Origin: Galbula dea
Taxonomy: Eukaryota > Chordata > Aves > Piciformes > Galbulidae
Assembly (NCBI GenBank): GCA_013399015.1
Contig: VWZX01008936.1
Location: forward strand, 3,924,327-3,988,326
Length of the DNA: 64,000 nucleotides
Reading direction: 5' to 3'
The notes below the pieces were generated by a model. That model was not told the origin of the DNA, ran no database searches, and worked only from the letters and a program-made list of their open reading frames with translations. Shown piece after piece: positions 26,465 through 38,345 of this stretch (the first letter of the stretch is position 1; each line of letters begins with the position of its first letter). Both the position numbers and the translations under genes were made by a program.

Positions 26465-26939
26465 CAAGATGTTAATTCTGCTTTGGATCAGAAGTAAAAC
26501 ACACATACAACAAAACAGATGTGTGCTTACAAATATTTTGTCACATTAGATTAAATTATAGTGCATAGACTAAACAGAAAAATCTGAAATGCAGAGTCTT
26601 GTGTTTGGGATATTCTTGGAGCTTTTATACAAAGAAAGAGAGAGGTTTATGCTTCAGCATTACATAGCACACAGTCACCTCATACCTGCCGCCTAACACA
26701 AACACAGCTTGCTGTATGACAGTGGTGTATCTGTCAGTGCAAGAACACATTGGTTTAACTGTCAAAACCCTTCTCCTTGTCTGCTGATCTGACTGTGCCA
26801 CCCTTCTGCTCGTGGTGTTCCTTGTCCTTTACTGATAAACAACCGCCTGCCCTCTTTTCCCCAAGGCTGAGCAATAAGTCCATCTGCCCCTATTTCCACT
26901 CTGATTTCCTATTTCTTTCCTATTTTTTTCTAATTTTAG

Positions 26940-27190
26940 CTCTGCACATCCTGCAGAAACCCTGTCCAATAGGAAAAGCAGCCTCCCACTTTCCACATAG
27001 CACAGCCTCCTGTGAGCACCACTCTTTTTTGAGAAGCTTTCTTACACCAGTCTCTTCAAAAACAGCTCCATGCCTTCCTGCCTGTTGTTACTCCACACAC
27101 CAGGTTAATCTGAGTCATGTGAAAGCCTGCCAGGGAAGAGGGCCAGCAGAGGCAGTGATAGCAGAACCCAAGACATATTAATTAGGTCAG
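26940..27190 (+). other. Candidate non-coding exon
   Basis: A long pyrimidine tract with a CTAAT branch-point-like word ends in TTTTAG at 26939, and TCAG/GTAAGG at 27187-27196 is an excellent 5' splice site 251 bases later. None of the three frames stays open across the interval in a way that reaches the donor (the frame open from 26777 stops at 27179-27181), so if it is an exon it would be non-coding or UTR. No transcript evidence is available. Confidence 0.2.
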
Positions 27191-27365
27191 GTAAGGAGCC
27201 AATCCCAGTCAGGCAGCCATCACAGGGAGCAAGGGCCACCTGGGCACTGAGTTCAGCTAGATTTGTAGGAAAAACAGCTCAGAGTCTGAAAGATAGCAGG
27301 GTTACCTCTGTCAGGCAGAAAAAAACCCTGCAGGGCAACACTGATATTTCATATCAACTGGACAC

Positions 27366-27404
27366 TGGTTTTGGTTTGGGTTTTTTTTGTTTGGGGGTTT
27401 TTTT
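27366..27404. repeat. G/T-only tract (complement of the A/C class)
   Basis: Thirty-nine bases are only G and T, with GGG and GGGGG runs between T-runs. It is the opposite-strand form of the A/C tracts elsewhere in the window. Confidence 0.9.
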
Positions 27405-27559
27405 AGGCTACAAATTATAAAGAAAGTTATTAGTTACCAGACTAGTCCGATGATTTCCCTGTAGAGTTCATGCCTCCAAGAAAAACAAAATATGTGTGCT
27501 TGTATACTTGGCTTTTAGAATAACCCTCATGAATTTAAGGATGACATAGATGTAACATG

Positions 27560-27622
27560 CTTGCTGAGACAGGAGGGCCTAGACTCATTATCCCAACAGG
27601 CCCTTTCCAGTTCTGTGTGTCT
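27560..27622 (+). mobile_element. Possible old CR1 3' tail
   Basis: The order TAGACTCATTATCCCAACAG, then CCCTTTCCAGTTCTGTG, then TGTCTTTG resembles a diverged CR1 3' end (the block just before the terminal repeats). Similarity is short and the ATTCTATG repeat is degraded, so it may be an ancient copy or coincidence. Confidence 0.45.
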
Positions 27623-28302
27623 TTGTTTTCCAGGAAGTAAAGGGTGAGGAGTAAAGGAGCTTGTTGGACTGGTATAATTTTCACAAGGTAGAAGGAGGAG
27701 AGAGCAAAGCAGTGCCTGAGCTTGAAGGGTTTTTTGCAGAAGGAAGTTTCAATCTTTTCTTCTCGTTTCTTGAAACACGTAATGGCTCAGCTTTCTGTTT
27801 CCACTTATCCTGCAAAACAGTATGCACCAAACTCCTGAACAAGCCCTTTGCTCCAGGATCTCTTCCATTCCTAGGGCTGCTGAAGGATGAAAAGTACCAT
27901 GGGATTGTTCAGTGAGGCCAGCACATCCAAGGAGATAAACTGGGAAGTCACCCAGGCAGGCAGAACTGGAGGGGCAGCATTTCTGGAATACCTTCTGCAG
28001 AGCTGCTGACTGGTCAGCATTGCTTACTATGCAAATGCAGGGGAATAGCAACAAGACTTTTTTTTTTCCAGAACCACAAAATAATTAGGACAATTCTTGC
28101 CCAGCAGAAAATGTAACTACAAGAAGTTAATTCCATCAGTGGACAGCTGGAAGCCTGCACTAAACTGTACTCAGAATAGCGTCAGCCAGAGCAGAGTTAT
28201 ACCAGCCGTGTGTATCTAGAACAAGATCCTCTTATTTCTGCTACTCACCACCCAGAACACCCCTTCCTATGTCAGACCTTCACCCCCCTCCGTGCCTCCT
28301 CC

Positions 28303-28322
28303 AGGAGAGGAGGTCCTCTCCT
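28303..28322. repeat. 20-nt inverted repeat
   Basis: AGGAGAGGA and TCCTCTCCT flank two G residues. Arms of this length with a small gap are expected about once in a window of this size, so it is noted only for completeness. Confidence 0.5.
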
Positions 28323-28797
28323 TTGTCAGCTCTTGATCAAGCCAGGCAGCAACCCTCTTCCTCATAGAAAACTGCTCGCCATGCTAATGGCACAAGGAGG
28401 GACATTCATGAACACACAAGAGGACTCCCGGGGCACTGATGGGGCTTTTAATCAAGCCCTAGAGAAGAAATAATCCAAAACACAAGTGTTTAACAGCTTC
28501 CTGAAAGAGCCTTGGCATCCAGCAAGGACACGTGACTGTAGCATACACTCCTTCCCTGAAAAAATTCCCATAGAAGAGTTACATCAAAAATTTTATCACA
28601 CTGCCTCACCTCTTTCTCCTTGTCTACCCTGACAGCATCTCCTTCAGACCTCAGTGCCTTTTCTGGTCCCATACTGCTACCATCCTTGCTAAGCTAGGTG
28701 CATTGGTGGCAGCAACATGCATAGGAGACAAGGCCCATGAGTTAGGGCAATGAAAGCACTAGTCAGTGGTTCTGGTATTTCTCATAGCTCTGCCACC

Positions 28798-29058
28798 ATG
28801 GCCCTAAGAACTGATGTCCAGAACAGTGCAGGTAGTTATGTTATCAGAGGTAATTTCAAACAGCTACCTGTCAGCAACATGCAACGACAGCCACCATTAC
28901 TGGATCTGGCTTCTAAGGATGATGCTACATTTCAACAAACCCCTTTACTTCTGTGTAGAGCAACTTATGCCCAAAATAACATTAAATCTGCCACTCTCCC
29001 CGTTTGCCCTAAAGTTCCCTGGATAGCTTTGACTTTCACTGACAGACAGCAAGCCTGA
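28798..29058 (+). CDS. Small open frame with ideal Kozak context, unknown
   Basis: The ATG at 28798 lies in GCCACCATGG, the full vertebrate Kozak consensus, and opens a frame of 86 codons to a TGA at 29056-29058. I do not recognise the peptide: it begins MALRTDVQNSAGSYVIRGNF, has no signal peptide or membrane segment, and shows no repeated or catalytic motif. The frame continues upstream to another ATG at 28750. There is no upstream promoter element or CpG island and no convincing exon structure. It is most likely a chance frame, but the initiation context makes it the one small frame here worth testing for translation. Confidence 0.1.
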   Translation: MALRTDVQNSAGSYVIRGNFKQLPVSNMQRQPPLLDLASKDDATFQQTPLLLCRATYAQNNIKSATLPVCPKVPWIALTFTDRQQA

Positions 29059-30227
29059 CTCTCCTTATTGCACTCACCTCCCCAACACAGCTAGTATAAA
29101 ATATCTTCCCTACTTGGGTTTCATTTTCATTGTATCAGTTCTAGAACAGATCCCTGAAATAGTCCAGGAGTTAAGAGGCTGATGTGCAGACTGATTTTGA
29201 AAGGAAAATAGTTTTGCTCTTTTCATGTCCATTCTTTACCTAAAATACTGCTTATAGAAGAGCCTCACTCCTCTGTAATGAGAGGAAAGGGAGAAAAATT
29301 GACATTATCTCATACTTCACATGAGGATGTCTAAACTCTGAGTGGGAGACAAGTAGAAGTTTTTTAGTTGCGGAGTAATGCCTTACATTTGGGCCCACAT
29401 TGCTGGCTGCCTCACACTGCCTAGCTGGACTTTTCAGGCTTGATGGAGGCATTCAGGCACAGTCCAGCCCAAACCTCCTTTAGCAACCTGCTTCCTCCTG
29501 CAGACCTATGCCTTCCATGACTGTCTGGAAATGGCTCCTCTTCTTCTAGCCTCTGCCACCCCACAAGCCCAGACTCTGAATGCCCATTGCCCTTGGAGTG
29601 GATTAGAGCAGTTAGGCTCACACCTCAAAGTTACCATGCATGAACCTCAGCAGAAATGGCCAATATCCATTTGACCATGCAGTCCTGAGTACCTAGTAAC
29701 TTTAAAACAAAAATAAAATCTCTTCCTGATGTCTGTGGTTTAGAAACATTCATGCCAAGTGTCATTCATCTGGTAGTTATAGCTACATATATATTTATAT
29801 TTGACTTGCACTTGACTTAATACCACATGAGCTGGTGAGAGTAAGAGGACATTGATCTCTGCCTTACTGCTTTGCTTCACAATAAGAGGCAGGCTCACCA
29901 CAGAATATTCAGGGATTGAAGTCTGGGCAGCAACGGTTTGTAAATATCAGAAGAAACAGCAAAAAAATATTTGTGTTATTGAAACAGTAACATGTCATTA
30001 AAAGAGTTTACTTTTCAGACATGTACAGTGCTCCACATTGTTCCTATGCTTTTCAAAGGAAATGATTAGTGTTATTAGCACAGCAGTCCTCTTTTACAAA
30101 AGCAACTCTTGCCAAGGTTAATGTTTAAGAAGAAATTAAATATTAACTAAAGGAAAAGCACAGAAGTCATAATGGTTTCAGACCATACATCAGACACACA
30201 AGCTGGTTTAGTTCCCAAAGCTAAATT

Positions 30228-30265
30228 TAAAAAAAACACCAAAAAAGAAAAACAAAAACCCAACA
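30228..30265. repeat. A/C-rich low-complexity tract
   Basis: A-rich with CACC and CCCAAC blocks and a single G. It belongs to the same class as the other A/C tracts. Confidence 0.85.
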
Positions 30266-32839
30266 GTTCTCCTGCCTTATTCTTCAGGTTCCCTCAGATG
30301 GAAGGACAGCATTGCCTCTGCTTTTCACCCCAGGACAGGTAATCCGGTAATTCTCCTCCAGCGTTTGGTTTAGCAAGGACTCCTTAACAATAGAAGGTGG
30401 ATCACAGTGACTTAACCTGCTGAGAAGGGCTGCAATTTGATTCCCAGCCCGAGATTTGCAGGTAACAAAGTGCAAAGGTGACTAAACACCACAACAAGCA
30501 AGGTCTAGCCACATGGGGCTTTGCCTGGAAGGGAAAACAGATTATGATTATTATAACAGCAAATCTACCAAGATCTGTTCCTTTTCTCCTGTTCCAGCTC
30601 CAGTATATGAAAATCCTTGCAGCAGCTGTCTGAAGTTGGTTTTACAGTAACAAAATGACTTGTTATATTAGTCCACAACATGCATTCTCCCCTGTTCTAC
30701 AATAATCCCTTATTCTTCTCCATATCTTTGCATTCACTGAAAACTTACAAGCTGAGAACAAAGCCATGCATAATAACTAACTGCACCAGTATAAAGGCAC
30801 TTTTTTATATTGCAACTTGTGCTGAACTTCCAGAGTAATAATCTCATTAATATGAGAGTTTGGTCCTGGACTATATCTACATTATGTTTTTAATATTCAA
30901 AGCACTTTAAAGATATTAAATAAATAGTCCAATTAAACCTCTTTGGGGGAAGCAAACTATCACAATCATGTTGTTCTTACATTTTTACAGATAAACCGAG
31001 GCACAGAGGTGACTTATTTAGTATCTTGGAGGAAAGGAGTGAGAAAGTTGTCAGGACTTACTGCCTCCCTGTCCTAAACCTAAACTACTACTGAAGCCCA
31101 TCCACACCTCATAACTTGTCACTGTGGCAAGCGTGCCTTCCTTCCATGCTCACTTAATTTTATAACGACTTTTCAGCACATAGTCTTTAATAAATTGCAA
31201 ACACCAGATAAGCAGCTCTCTAGTCAAAATAGGGAAAAAAAATTGCAAGAAAAGGCAAAATAGCTTCATGAAGAAAGTGGCAAATCAGTGGGGTCAATTC
31301 AGCCTAATGGGCTGCTTATTTCATCCTGGAAAGAGACTTGCAAGTACTGGCCATTAGGTAAGCAGCGTGTGCTTGAAATGAGCAAGTGGATGAAAACTCT
31401 TCTCTGGGGGAGCAAAGCAGAATGGAATGAAATCTCAACTCAGAGTATTTGTATGAATGGCTATTTATGTGGGCTGTCTGAAACTCAAAAGGACTACAGA
31501 TGTGTATAAACAGAAATCCCACACATTTCAATTTGAAGGATGGAGGGAAAAAAAACTTCCATGATTTTTGGTTGCTCAGTAAATGCATGCCTCTGAAGCC
31601 CAGAACTCCCGAAAGTCTGCTATGAAAATGCATGTCCCTCTTTCATCAGGGGGCCTACATCACACTTTTCAAGTTTCTTTTATCCCTTGTCCTGTAAGGG
31701 ACACTAACAAAACTATAGGGAATCATTTTTCCACCACTCTAGCACCTGGAAGCCAACACATATTGCATCTCAAGGGATGAAAAACTAACTCGCCTTAAAA
31801 GCTAATCTTTTACAAGTTGAAGGCTAAATAAATAACCATTTTCATAGGGAACCACCCATATAAAGCCTGGAAAGATAAGACTAAACAGACTTTACAGAGA
31901 ACCAAGGTGCGATTATTTCTCAGACAGTTGTTGCAGGCTGGAGTAATAGGCTCCAAAGTGCGAGCACAAATTGACACCAAATTTTGTAGCAGGATGTTTT
32001 TAGGTTTTCTCTGAGAGCTTTCTTTAAGCATGAACAGATTTCCATCAATTTTCTTTCGTTGCTGTGGCTTTGTCTAAGAGAACCCCTTGGCAACTCAAAA
32101 TGCTGATTTAGTCTCACCACTTGAACAGCTATACAATGACAATAATGTATTACAACTGATTTCTCTTCACCAAGTAACGTGCCTAAACTCGACACCACTG
32201 CAGTGGAATCCACCAATGGAAACTGCAGAGACTATGACAGTACATCACCTGTAAACATCATTGCTTTGTCCACAATGGTCACAATAGCATCTAACAATTT
32301 AACTGATTTTTCAAAATCCAAACAGCAATTTGCAACAATAAGGCAATTTGCATGGTTTCAGGTGAAAAGGTCTCCAAGACCTTTCAGAAACGCTGTATAT
32401 TTCTTTATCTTTTTTCCTTGGCTTCATTGCATCATATTTTACAACTGCTCATTAGGTATTGGCTAACCAGGGTTATTACAACAAGAATATGATATCACTA
32501 GCATTTTAATCTGTTGCCTCACTATATCTACCTAAAGTATTTTCTGCTCTCAAACTGATCCAGCTGCTTTCAGATGATGTTATCTTGGACTTTTTGCTCA
32601 TCTCAACAACTCTGGGAGATAAGTGCAACTCCTCCCCTACATCTGTCCCTGCTGCTTGCACGTCTGCCTGCATTAAGCAGCTTGCTCCACAGCTCCTTCC
32701 AGCTGCTGCCCACACAACGACCCATATCAAGGCTTGGTTTATTCTGTCAGGTTGAGGATCTTACAATCTTACTCAGTTACACAATTCCTTGCTACAAACT
32801 CTTTTTATACATGATTGTTAATCACACACTCATCAAGTC
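30266..32839. other. Non-coding unique sequence
   Basis: No gene, repeat copy or RNA gene is visible. A minus-strand frame at 30475-30284 (63 codons) has a fairly protein-like composition but no motif I recognise. The stretch near 30840-30920 is rich in AT homeodomain-type words. Confidence 0.5.
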
Positions 32840-33105
32840 TTTTATAGTACTGTACACTTTATTTGAAACGCTGCACTAAAGGACTTATGGGATTACTATC
32901 AAAAGTTTCAGTGACACATTTTCTTGTTGATCATGTTTTATTCAAATGTCATTTCTAAAGCTGGGCAGACAACCAGATCTGCAGTTAGACTCACCAGGAT
33001 GGGAGCCTGCAAGCCCTTAGACCAGTTCTGATAGTGGCATCTGTAAGGCCATACTGACCACTGCATAGGTTTGAGACAGGCTCCCGAGGCTGTTTCTCAG
33101 GCATA
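32840..33105 (-). repeat. Local duplicated element, copy B
   Basis: This is the second copy of the element at 25751-26018, in the same orientation and about 7.09 kb downstream. The identical core is 32942-33042. The shared minus-strand frame runs from ATG at 33104-33102 to TGA at 32993-32991, 37 codons, one codon shorter than copy A because of a 3-base difference, and again ends at GTGAGT (32994-32989). Sequence similarity stops abruptly just upstream of the shared ATG on the minus strand and about 155 bases downstream of the donor-like site. No target-site duplication is evident. Confidence 0.85.
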
Positions 33106-33620
33106 GTTCCACTCACAAGGAAGTGCCAGGCTGAGGCAGGAAGCAGGTACTTCCCAGTAAAGACTCTTTCAGCTGCTCTTTATGGAAAGTACAGTCTCCT
33201 GGTTCAGAGGAGGCATTTCCATCCTTAAAGTTCACAGGGCTTAATTTCAAAATTTCCTCAGATGCTTATGTTTCCAATAGTCATTATGTTTATGCTGCAC
33301 AATAGAGTGTCTCCATATGGACCAATGTAGCACTATATTGGACAGAGACAGCTGTTAGAAATACACAAAGATTTAAATGTTGCAGGATGTAAACCATTCA
33401 ACGTTCTTGTACCCAAAATTCACATTTCTCACACAAAACCCCCAAAACTTATTACTAAAACCCCTTTTCAATGTGAGTGTGTCTTAGCTCTGGTAAATGG
33501 AATGGTGTGACATAAAAGCCACTAATCACCCTTTTTCAAGGATGATCTCAAGATGTATCTCACTGGTGTCATGTTTGATATCATTTCCAGGGAGAATAGT
33601 GATGGTAAGCCACAGGGTCT

Positions 33621-35640
33621 TCAAGTGGCTGCTAAGAAACTGGGAATAAATACTCTTAGGGAGAATAAGTAAGACCTTAAATTGATCAAGCAGATAAACA
33701 CCAATTCACTGTACATATCTGTCATAGTACTAACATTTCTAAGATCAGGACACTGCAACCCAGAAACTGCAGCCTAAATACAGTACTGCAGACAATCACT
33801 GTCTTGTCTTTCATTCTGCTGTGGAGTTACTTCCCTTACTGTTTCCAACAGATGGATGGATTTGAGGTTTTGATTTGACACAACTTCCACTTCTCTGCCA
33901 CTGTATCAGTCTACAAAAGCATCATCAGTAACAGATCCTGTGTGTTAATCTAGCTTATTAGCAGCACTGCTAATCTTCATTTCAGCTTTGATCTTAAATG
34001 CCATCCTCAGTCATCTCTGTTTACTTGCTGGTGCCCAGAATGCAGTAAGGTAGGTGTTTTCCGCATCCACTTGCCAGTACCCTCAGTGTTCAGTGCCAAA
34101 GATGGCTGATTTTCAGATTTGCTGCTGGTTCCTCCATCACACACACTTTGTGGTGAGCTCCAACGTGCTCAGCTTTGCAAAATCACAGCTCAGCTGGATT
34201 TCCATGATGACCATACACCAATTCCCTGCACAGACTTTGCAGCTTGTAATGTTACCTTTTTCTCCCCCATAATTTCTCTATAATGCACATTATTTTCCCT
34301 CCTCATACACCAATTATACTCTGTAAGGCAAGCTGAATTCTTTAATCCTTTTCCAGGTGCAGAGTGCCTGGAAGAAATATCAGACCTTCAAAAGCATTTT
34401 GATAGTCTTTCAGCAGTTTTACTGTAGGGATACCACAATATATGTCTGCTCAGACTAGATTTCTAGATTTCCTTTTGTCTCTATTTTATTAATCACTTGT
34501 CTTTTCCATTCCACGTGCCACAGGAGTACGAATTTACTAGCATTGGTAACTAGCAACGTCTTTGGCAGTGTCAGTACTAACTGCACCTTCATCCTGTAAA
34601 GCTCTTCCGGTGCCTTCCCCTCTGCTTCGTATTGACATAGCGGAATGAAGACTAATCCACAATGAAGACTTTAATATTTGCAGTGCTTGATTACATTTTC
34701 ACATACTTCCCTTTAATAGTGCATACCTTTACTTATAACACACCCACTACATGGCATATAGTTTCCTATCCGCATGCAGCTGCTCAGTGCTAGTGTTAGA
34801 TTGAGGTTTCAACTGTTGCACATTATTATTATTCTAGAGTTGTAGCACTGTCTTGTACAGGCATTACTCTATTTCTTTTTTGTCAGTCTACATCTGTTTA
34901 CAAAATTTTCAATAATGTTATAGTCTGCCACAATTGGTGCAGGTGGCACTGTACTTGTAGAATTTTTCAACACAGCAGGATTTTCTTCTCCCCAGAACTT
35001 CCTTCTCATTTGTTCATCTTTTCCTGCTTTCTTCTATGCATCTGTTCCTGCATAAATCTTAGTTTACTTTTGTACTTTTCTGTGTTTACACTGTGTTTAA
35101 TATGAGCTGCCTCACTGTCTTGGAGCATAACTGTCATATTTGACAGGCTATATTTGTAGCTTTCTGACTGCCCCTATTCAAAATTACATTATTTCTGTCC
35201 TCATCACTAAGATCTAGTTTGACTTTTGATGTTCACAAAAATCATCCATTTTGCACCACTGGTATTAACCAGGTGCTTCTCAGCAACAGCTGACAAAAAC
35301 TTTCAGCACATGATACTTCCTGCTTTTTCTGTGGTTTGAAGAAGTTTCTGGAGTGCAGCTGGAATTTCAACAAGGGCTTCTTCAATCTGACGCTCTTGCT
35401 GGTTCTAGAATCTGTTGCAGCTGTTTCTTACCAACAGTTCAAGAGAGGCTGTTCCTTTCTGCCTCTCCTGCTACCCTTAAAGCAACGTCACAGTCTTCTT
35501 GGTTTGTATTGTTGGCATTTGTGTTCTTTGCTTGTATGCGTTATAAACATTCTTAGGTTTCTGCTTTCACATACTCACAGAAAGCCACTTGTTTCTGACG
35601 CAAATTTCAACATTTAAGCATTAAGAGATCAACAAAAAGT
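33621..35640 (-). pseudogene. Possible decayed coding relic, unknown origin
   Basis: The plus strand is strongly T-rich over parts of this block (34981-35040 has about 30 T to 7 A), and the minus strand reads as a run of protein-like pieces in changing frames. Examples are 35137-35006, then an overlapping frame 35009-34869 ending in lysines and a stop; 34662-34453, about 70 codons without a stop; and 34004-33621, 128 codons with three internal stops. Another piece near 35385-35300 begins QIEEALVEIPAALQKLL. No splice sites are needed to join them, so a retrocopy or old retroelement would fit. Two short strings, one near 34400 (YQNAFEGLIFLPG) and one near 33905, weakly recall Ty3/gypsy-type polyprotein motifs, but I cannot assign it. 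Purine-rich DNA gives K/E/Q-rich frames by chance, so confidence is low. Confidence 0.25.
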
Positions 35641-35887
35641 CAAAGTCCAGTGTTTATAACTTCCCCTTCATGAACGGTCTGTTGTCATCAGCTCTTTCCT
35701 GAAAGTAGTATTCTTTAAATTTCCAGATATTACCCTGCATTCAATGGTCTAAGTAGTCACACAGACAACAGAAAGCTACCCTAATAGTTCTCCAAACACC
35801 AAAGTACCTATCCTAGCATACTTCAGAAACGGTCTGTTAGAGAAATCACTTTAATGTTGGGACTGCTAAATGTTGATGTTAGAATTT

Positions 35888-36106
35888 GCATCTTAGGGAA
35901 AAATTCTTTACTCAAAGGGTGGTGAGACACAGGAACAAGTTCCCCAGAGAGGTTGTGGGTGCCCCATCCCTGACAGTGTTCAAGGCTAGATTGGATGTGG
36001 CCTTGGGCAACCTGGTCTAGTGGGTGGCACCCCTGCCCATTTCAGTGGGGTTGGAGCTAGATAATCTTTAATGTCCCTTCCAAACCAGGCCATTCTGTGA
36101 GTCTAA
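35888..36106 (+). mobile_element. CR1 LINE 3' fragment, plus orientation
   Basis: It runs from a degraded GGGAAAAATTCTTTACTCAA block through GAGAGGTTGTGGGTGCCCCA and GTGGGGTTGGAGCTAGATAA to CCATTCTGTGAGTCT, all in the order of the CR1 ORF2 end and 3' UTR. The reading frame of the ORF2 end is broken. It is a short truncated copy lying just downstream of the T-rich block. Confidence 0.94.
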
Positions 36107-38209
36107 GAATTTCAAAATTTCTGCTTTGACAAGTCTCTCAGTATAGCCTTTTACTGCTACAACCCATATAAGAGTAACAAAGATGTGGAAAAGCAAAAGA
36201 TATAATCTTCAGTAGACATTTTAAATAGGTCCTTTCTGTGGTAATACAGGATAGGTCTTCCCTGCCTTCAGTAACTTGACGGTTCTACACCTAAAGGTTA
36301 TAATCTTGCTGTGAAATGCATAGTTCTTGCATACATAGGACCATGTGTGAGGGACAGCTGTGCATGTATATCCTGAGTCTGGTCTGGAAAGACCAATAAC
36401 ATCATGAAGGAGCCATCCTCAACAGCAGCAGTATGTATTTCTGTATTCCTGTTTCAATTAATTTAACGGCAGATCTGTTTATCTGCCTAGAGTAGATAAG
36501 GAAGTGAAACCATTTGAGTAGAAAATGACCATAAACCACAAGAGAACATATTGTAAGAGCTATTGATAGCAACTCTGAAACTTTTAGAGCATATTACAAG
36601 CATTGCATAGATACCAGACCATGCACAGGCTCAATGTTACTTCTTCCTGAGCTAGAAGAAGTAACAGGCAAAAAGGAAGAGACATGCAAAGTTCAAAGCC
36701 TGTGCTATCTGATAAGGCCTGTCAGAATGAAAACCAGGAGGTGCTGCCAGAATTAAGTTATTTCCTCAGGACAAATCATGCATTTGGAATCAAGCAACAT
36801 GAGCTGAACAGATAAAGTCCATTTGTATAACGTAATAATCGATAGGCATATAGTTCACCAAAACTGTAGATACACACACTCTTCACAAACACAGGGCAAA
36901 ACCACAGACACAGCAGAGAGCAACATCTTTTCTGCTGAGACCTGAACAGCAATATACAAAGAACTAAAGGGAAGTGACTGATAAATACACATATACTTGC
37001 TGAAAACTCTACATCTCTGGAAAAAAAAAAAAAAAAAAAAAGAAGAGTCAAAGCTGCCTTTGTCTTCTGCAAAAAAAGAGATTACATATTGTTCAACATG
37101 AAATCACCTTCACAGGTACCCAAGAATTTCTAAAATACCAAGGCATGAAAAAAACCCAACTGCACCAAAACATATAGTCCTCCTTCAACTAGAAAAAAAT
37201 TTTTTTTCAGGTAAAGGAGAATTAGTCAAAACAAACAACTCAAGGAGAGACAGAGTGTATCATATATGTGATGAGTTAAATTTTGAGGGACTATCATATT
37301 TAATATGCAAACAGGCTTCACTAATTACACCAAATTTTCTTATCTTGATGGAGACAAAAGGGGTGCTGTAATACACATCCTACAGTAGGGCTTTATGAAC
37401 AAACAGGGCTTCATATAGGAACTTAAAGCACTTTCATTTCAGAAAATGCCTGATAAGGTCAAGAGCCTTCCTAGGTGAAATGTCTCCATTCAGGAGCATG
37501 GAGCAGTTACCAGGACTGTGCTACCACCCCATGACCTAATCAAATGGTTCTCACAGGTAGTCTTCATCATTAACAAATACAGGCAGGTTGCCTTGCTGCA
37601 GACCAGCTCTGACACTGTTCTCTGCTTTGGGATAGTCACATACGCTTCAGACTACTCCCATTTCACTAGTACAAAGAGGTTTTATTTCCAGTAAGCAATA
37701 GAGTGAGGCAGAATTCATCCTGCTTTTTACCCTTCATCTCTCTCAAGCAGCAGAGCTTAATGGCCCACACTTCCCCCTACATCACAGCAAGAGTTTAAAG
37801 AATTATTTTATATTCAGGTCACAAAAATGTAAAATTTCTAGTGCTAAGTGGTGAAGCTCTCGTTTTTTAAAACATATAGGTACAGATTTTCCCAGCTACA
37901 TGCATATGGGAGAAAACAGTTCAGCAGGAGAAAGGAGAAGTAGAAGTATTTACAGGTATTTGTTCAAGAACACCCTGCAAATTCATGGTGTTCAAGGATC
38001 CTTTTCATGAGCTTACTACAAACATTCATAGCAATTCAGTTCCATCTTCAAGAAGGTTTACAAACACAGATAACAACTGCAGGTTCTTGTGCAAACACAT
38101 ATCCATTAATGAAGATATGCTAAAAGACTGGCACAAATGTTTGCATTGAGAGCATTTGCAGAGCTAATGTAAAATCTTTTTGTGGTTTGGGAATTCCCGA
38201 GGCAGGTAT
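36107..38209. other. Non-coding unique sequence with poly(A) run
   Basis: Nothing gene-like is recognised. A 21-base A-run occupies 37021-37041 and a short A7/T8 inverted run lies near 37193-37207. The A-run is not preceded by a recognisable retrocopy. Confidence 0.55.
37021..37041. repeat. Poly(A) run, 21 bases
   Basis: An uninterrupted A21 mononucleotide run, followed by AGAAGAG. I see no AATAAA-bearing retrocopy immediately upstream, so a simple mononucleotide repeat is the best call. Confidence 0.95.
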
Positions 38210-38345
38210 CAAAAAACGAATTAAAAAAACCCAACAAAAAACACCCCACATGCAACCAAACCAACAACAAACCCATATAACCAAAAAAGAAAACCCCACA
38301 AAAAAACCACACCTCAACCCAGCACATTGCAAGCAACCAATGGAG
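38210..38345. repeat. Longest A/C-rich tract of the window
   Basis: About 135 bases are almost wholly A and C, with CCAACAAAA, AACCAAACC and AAACCCCAC motifs and only a few T and G. The minus strand gives an artefactual W/F/G/L-rich frame. Confidence 0.9.

Noticed and set aside
26777..27181. 134-codon plus-strand frame as a gene
   Set aside because: It spans a polypyrimidine tract that looks intronic and ends just before a donor-like site; peptide is S/P/F-rich without motifs.
27620..27650. Acceptor TTGTTTTCCAG and donor GGGTGAGG only ten bases apart
   Set aside because: A 10-base micro-exon is implausible without transcript support.
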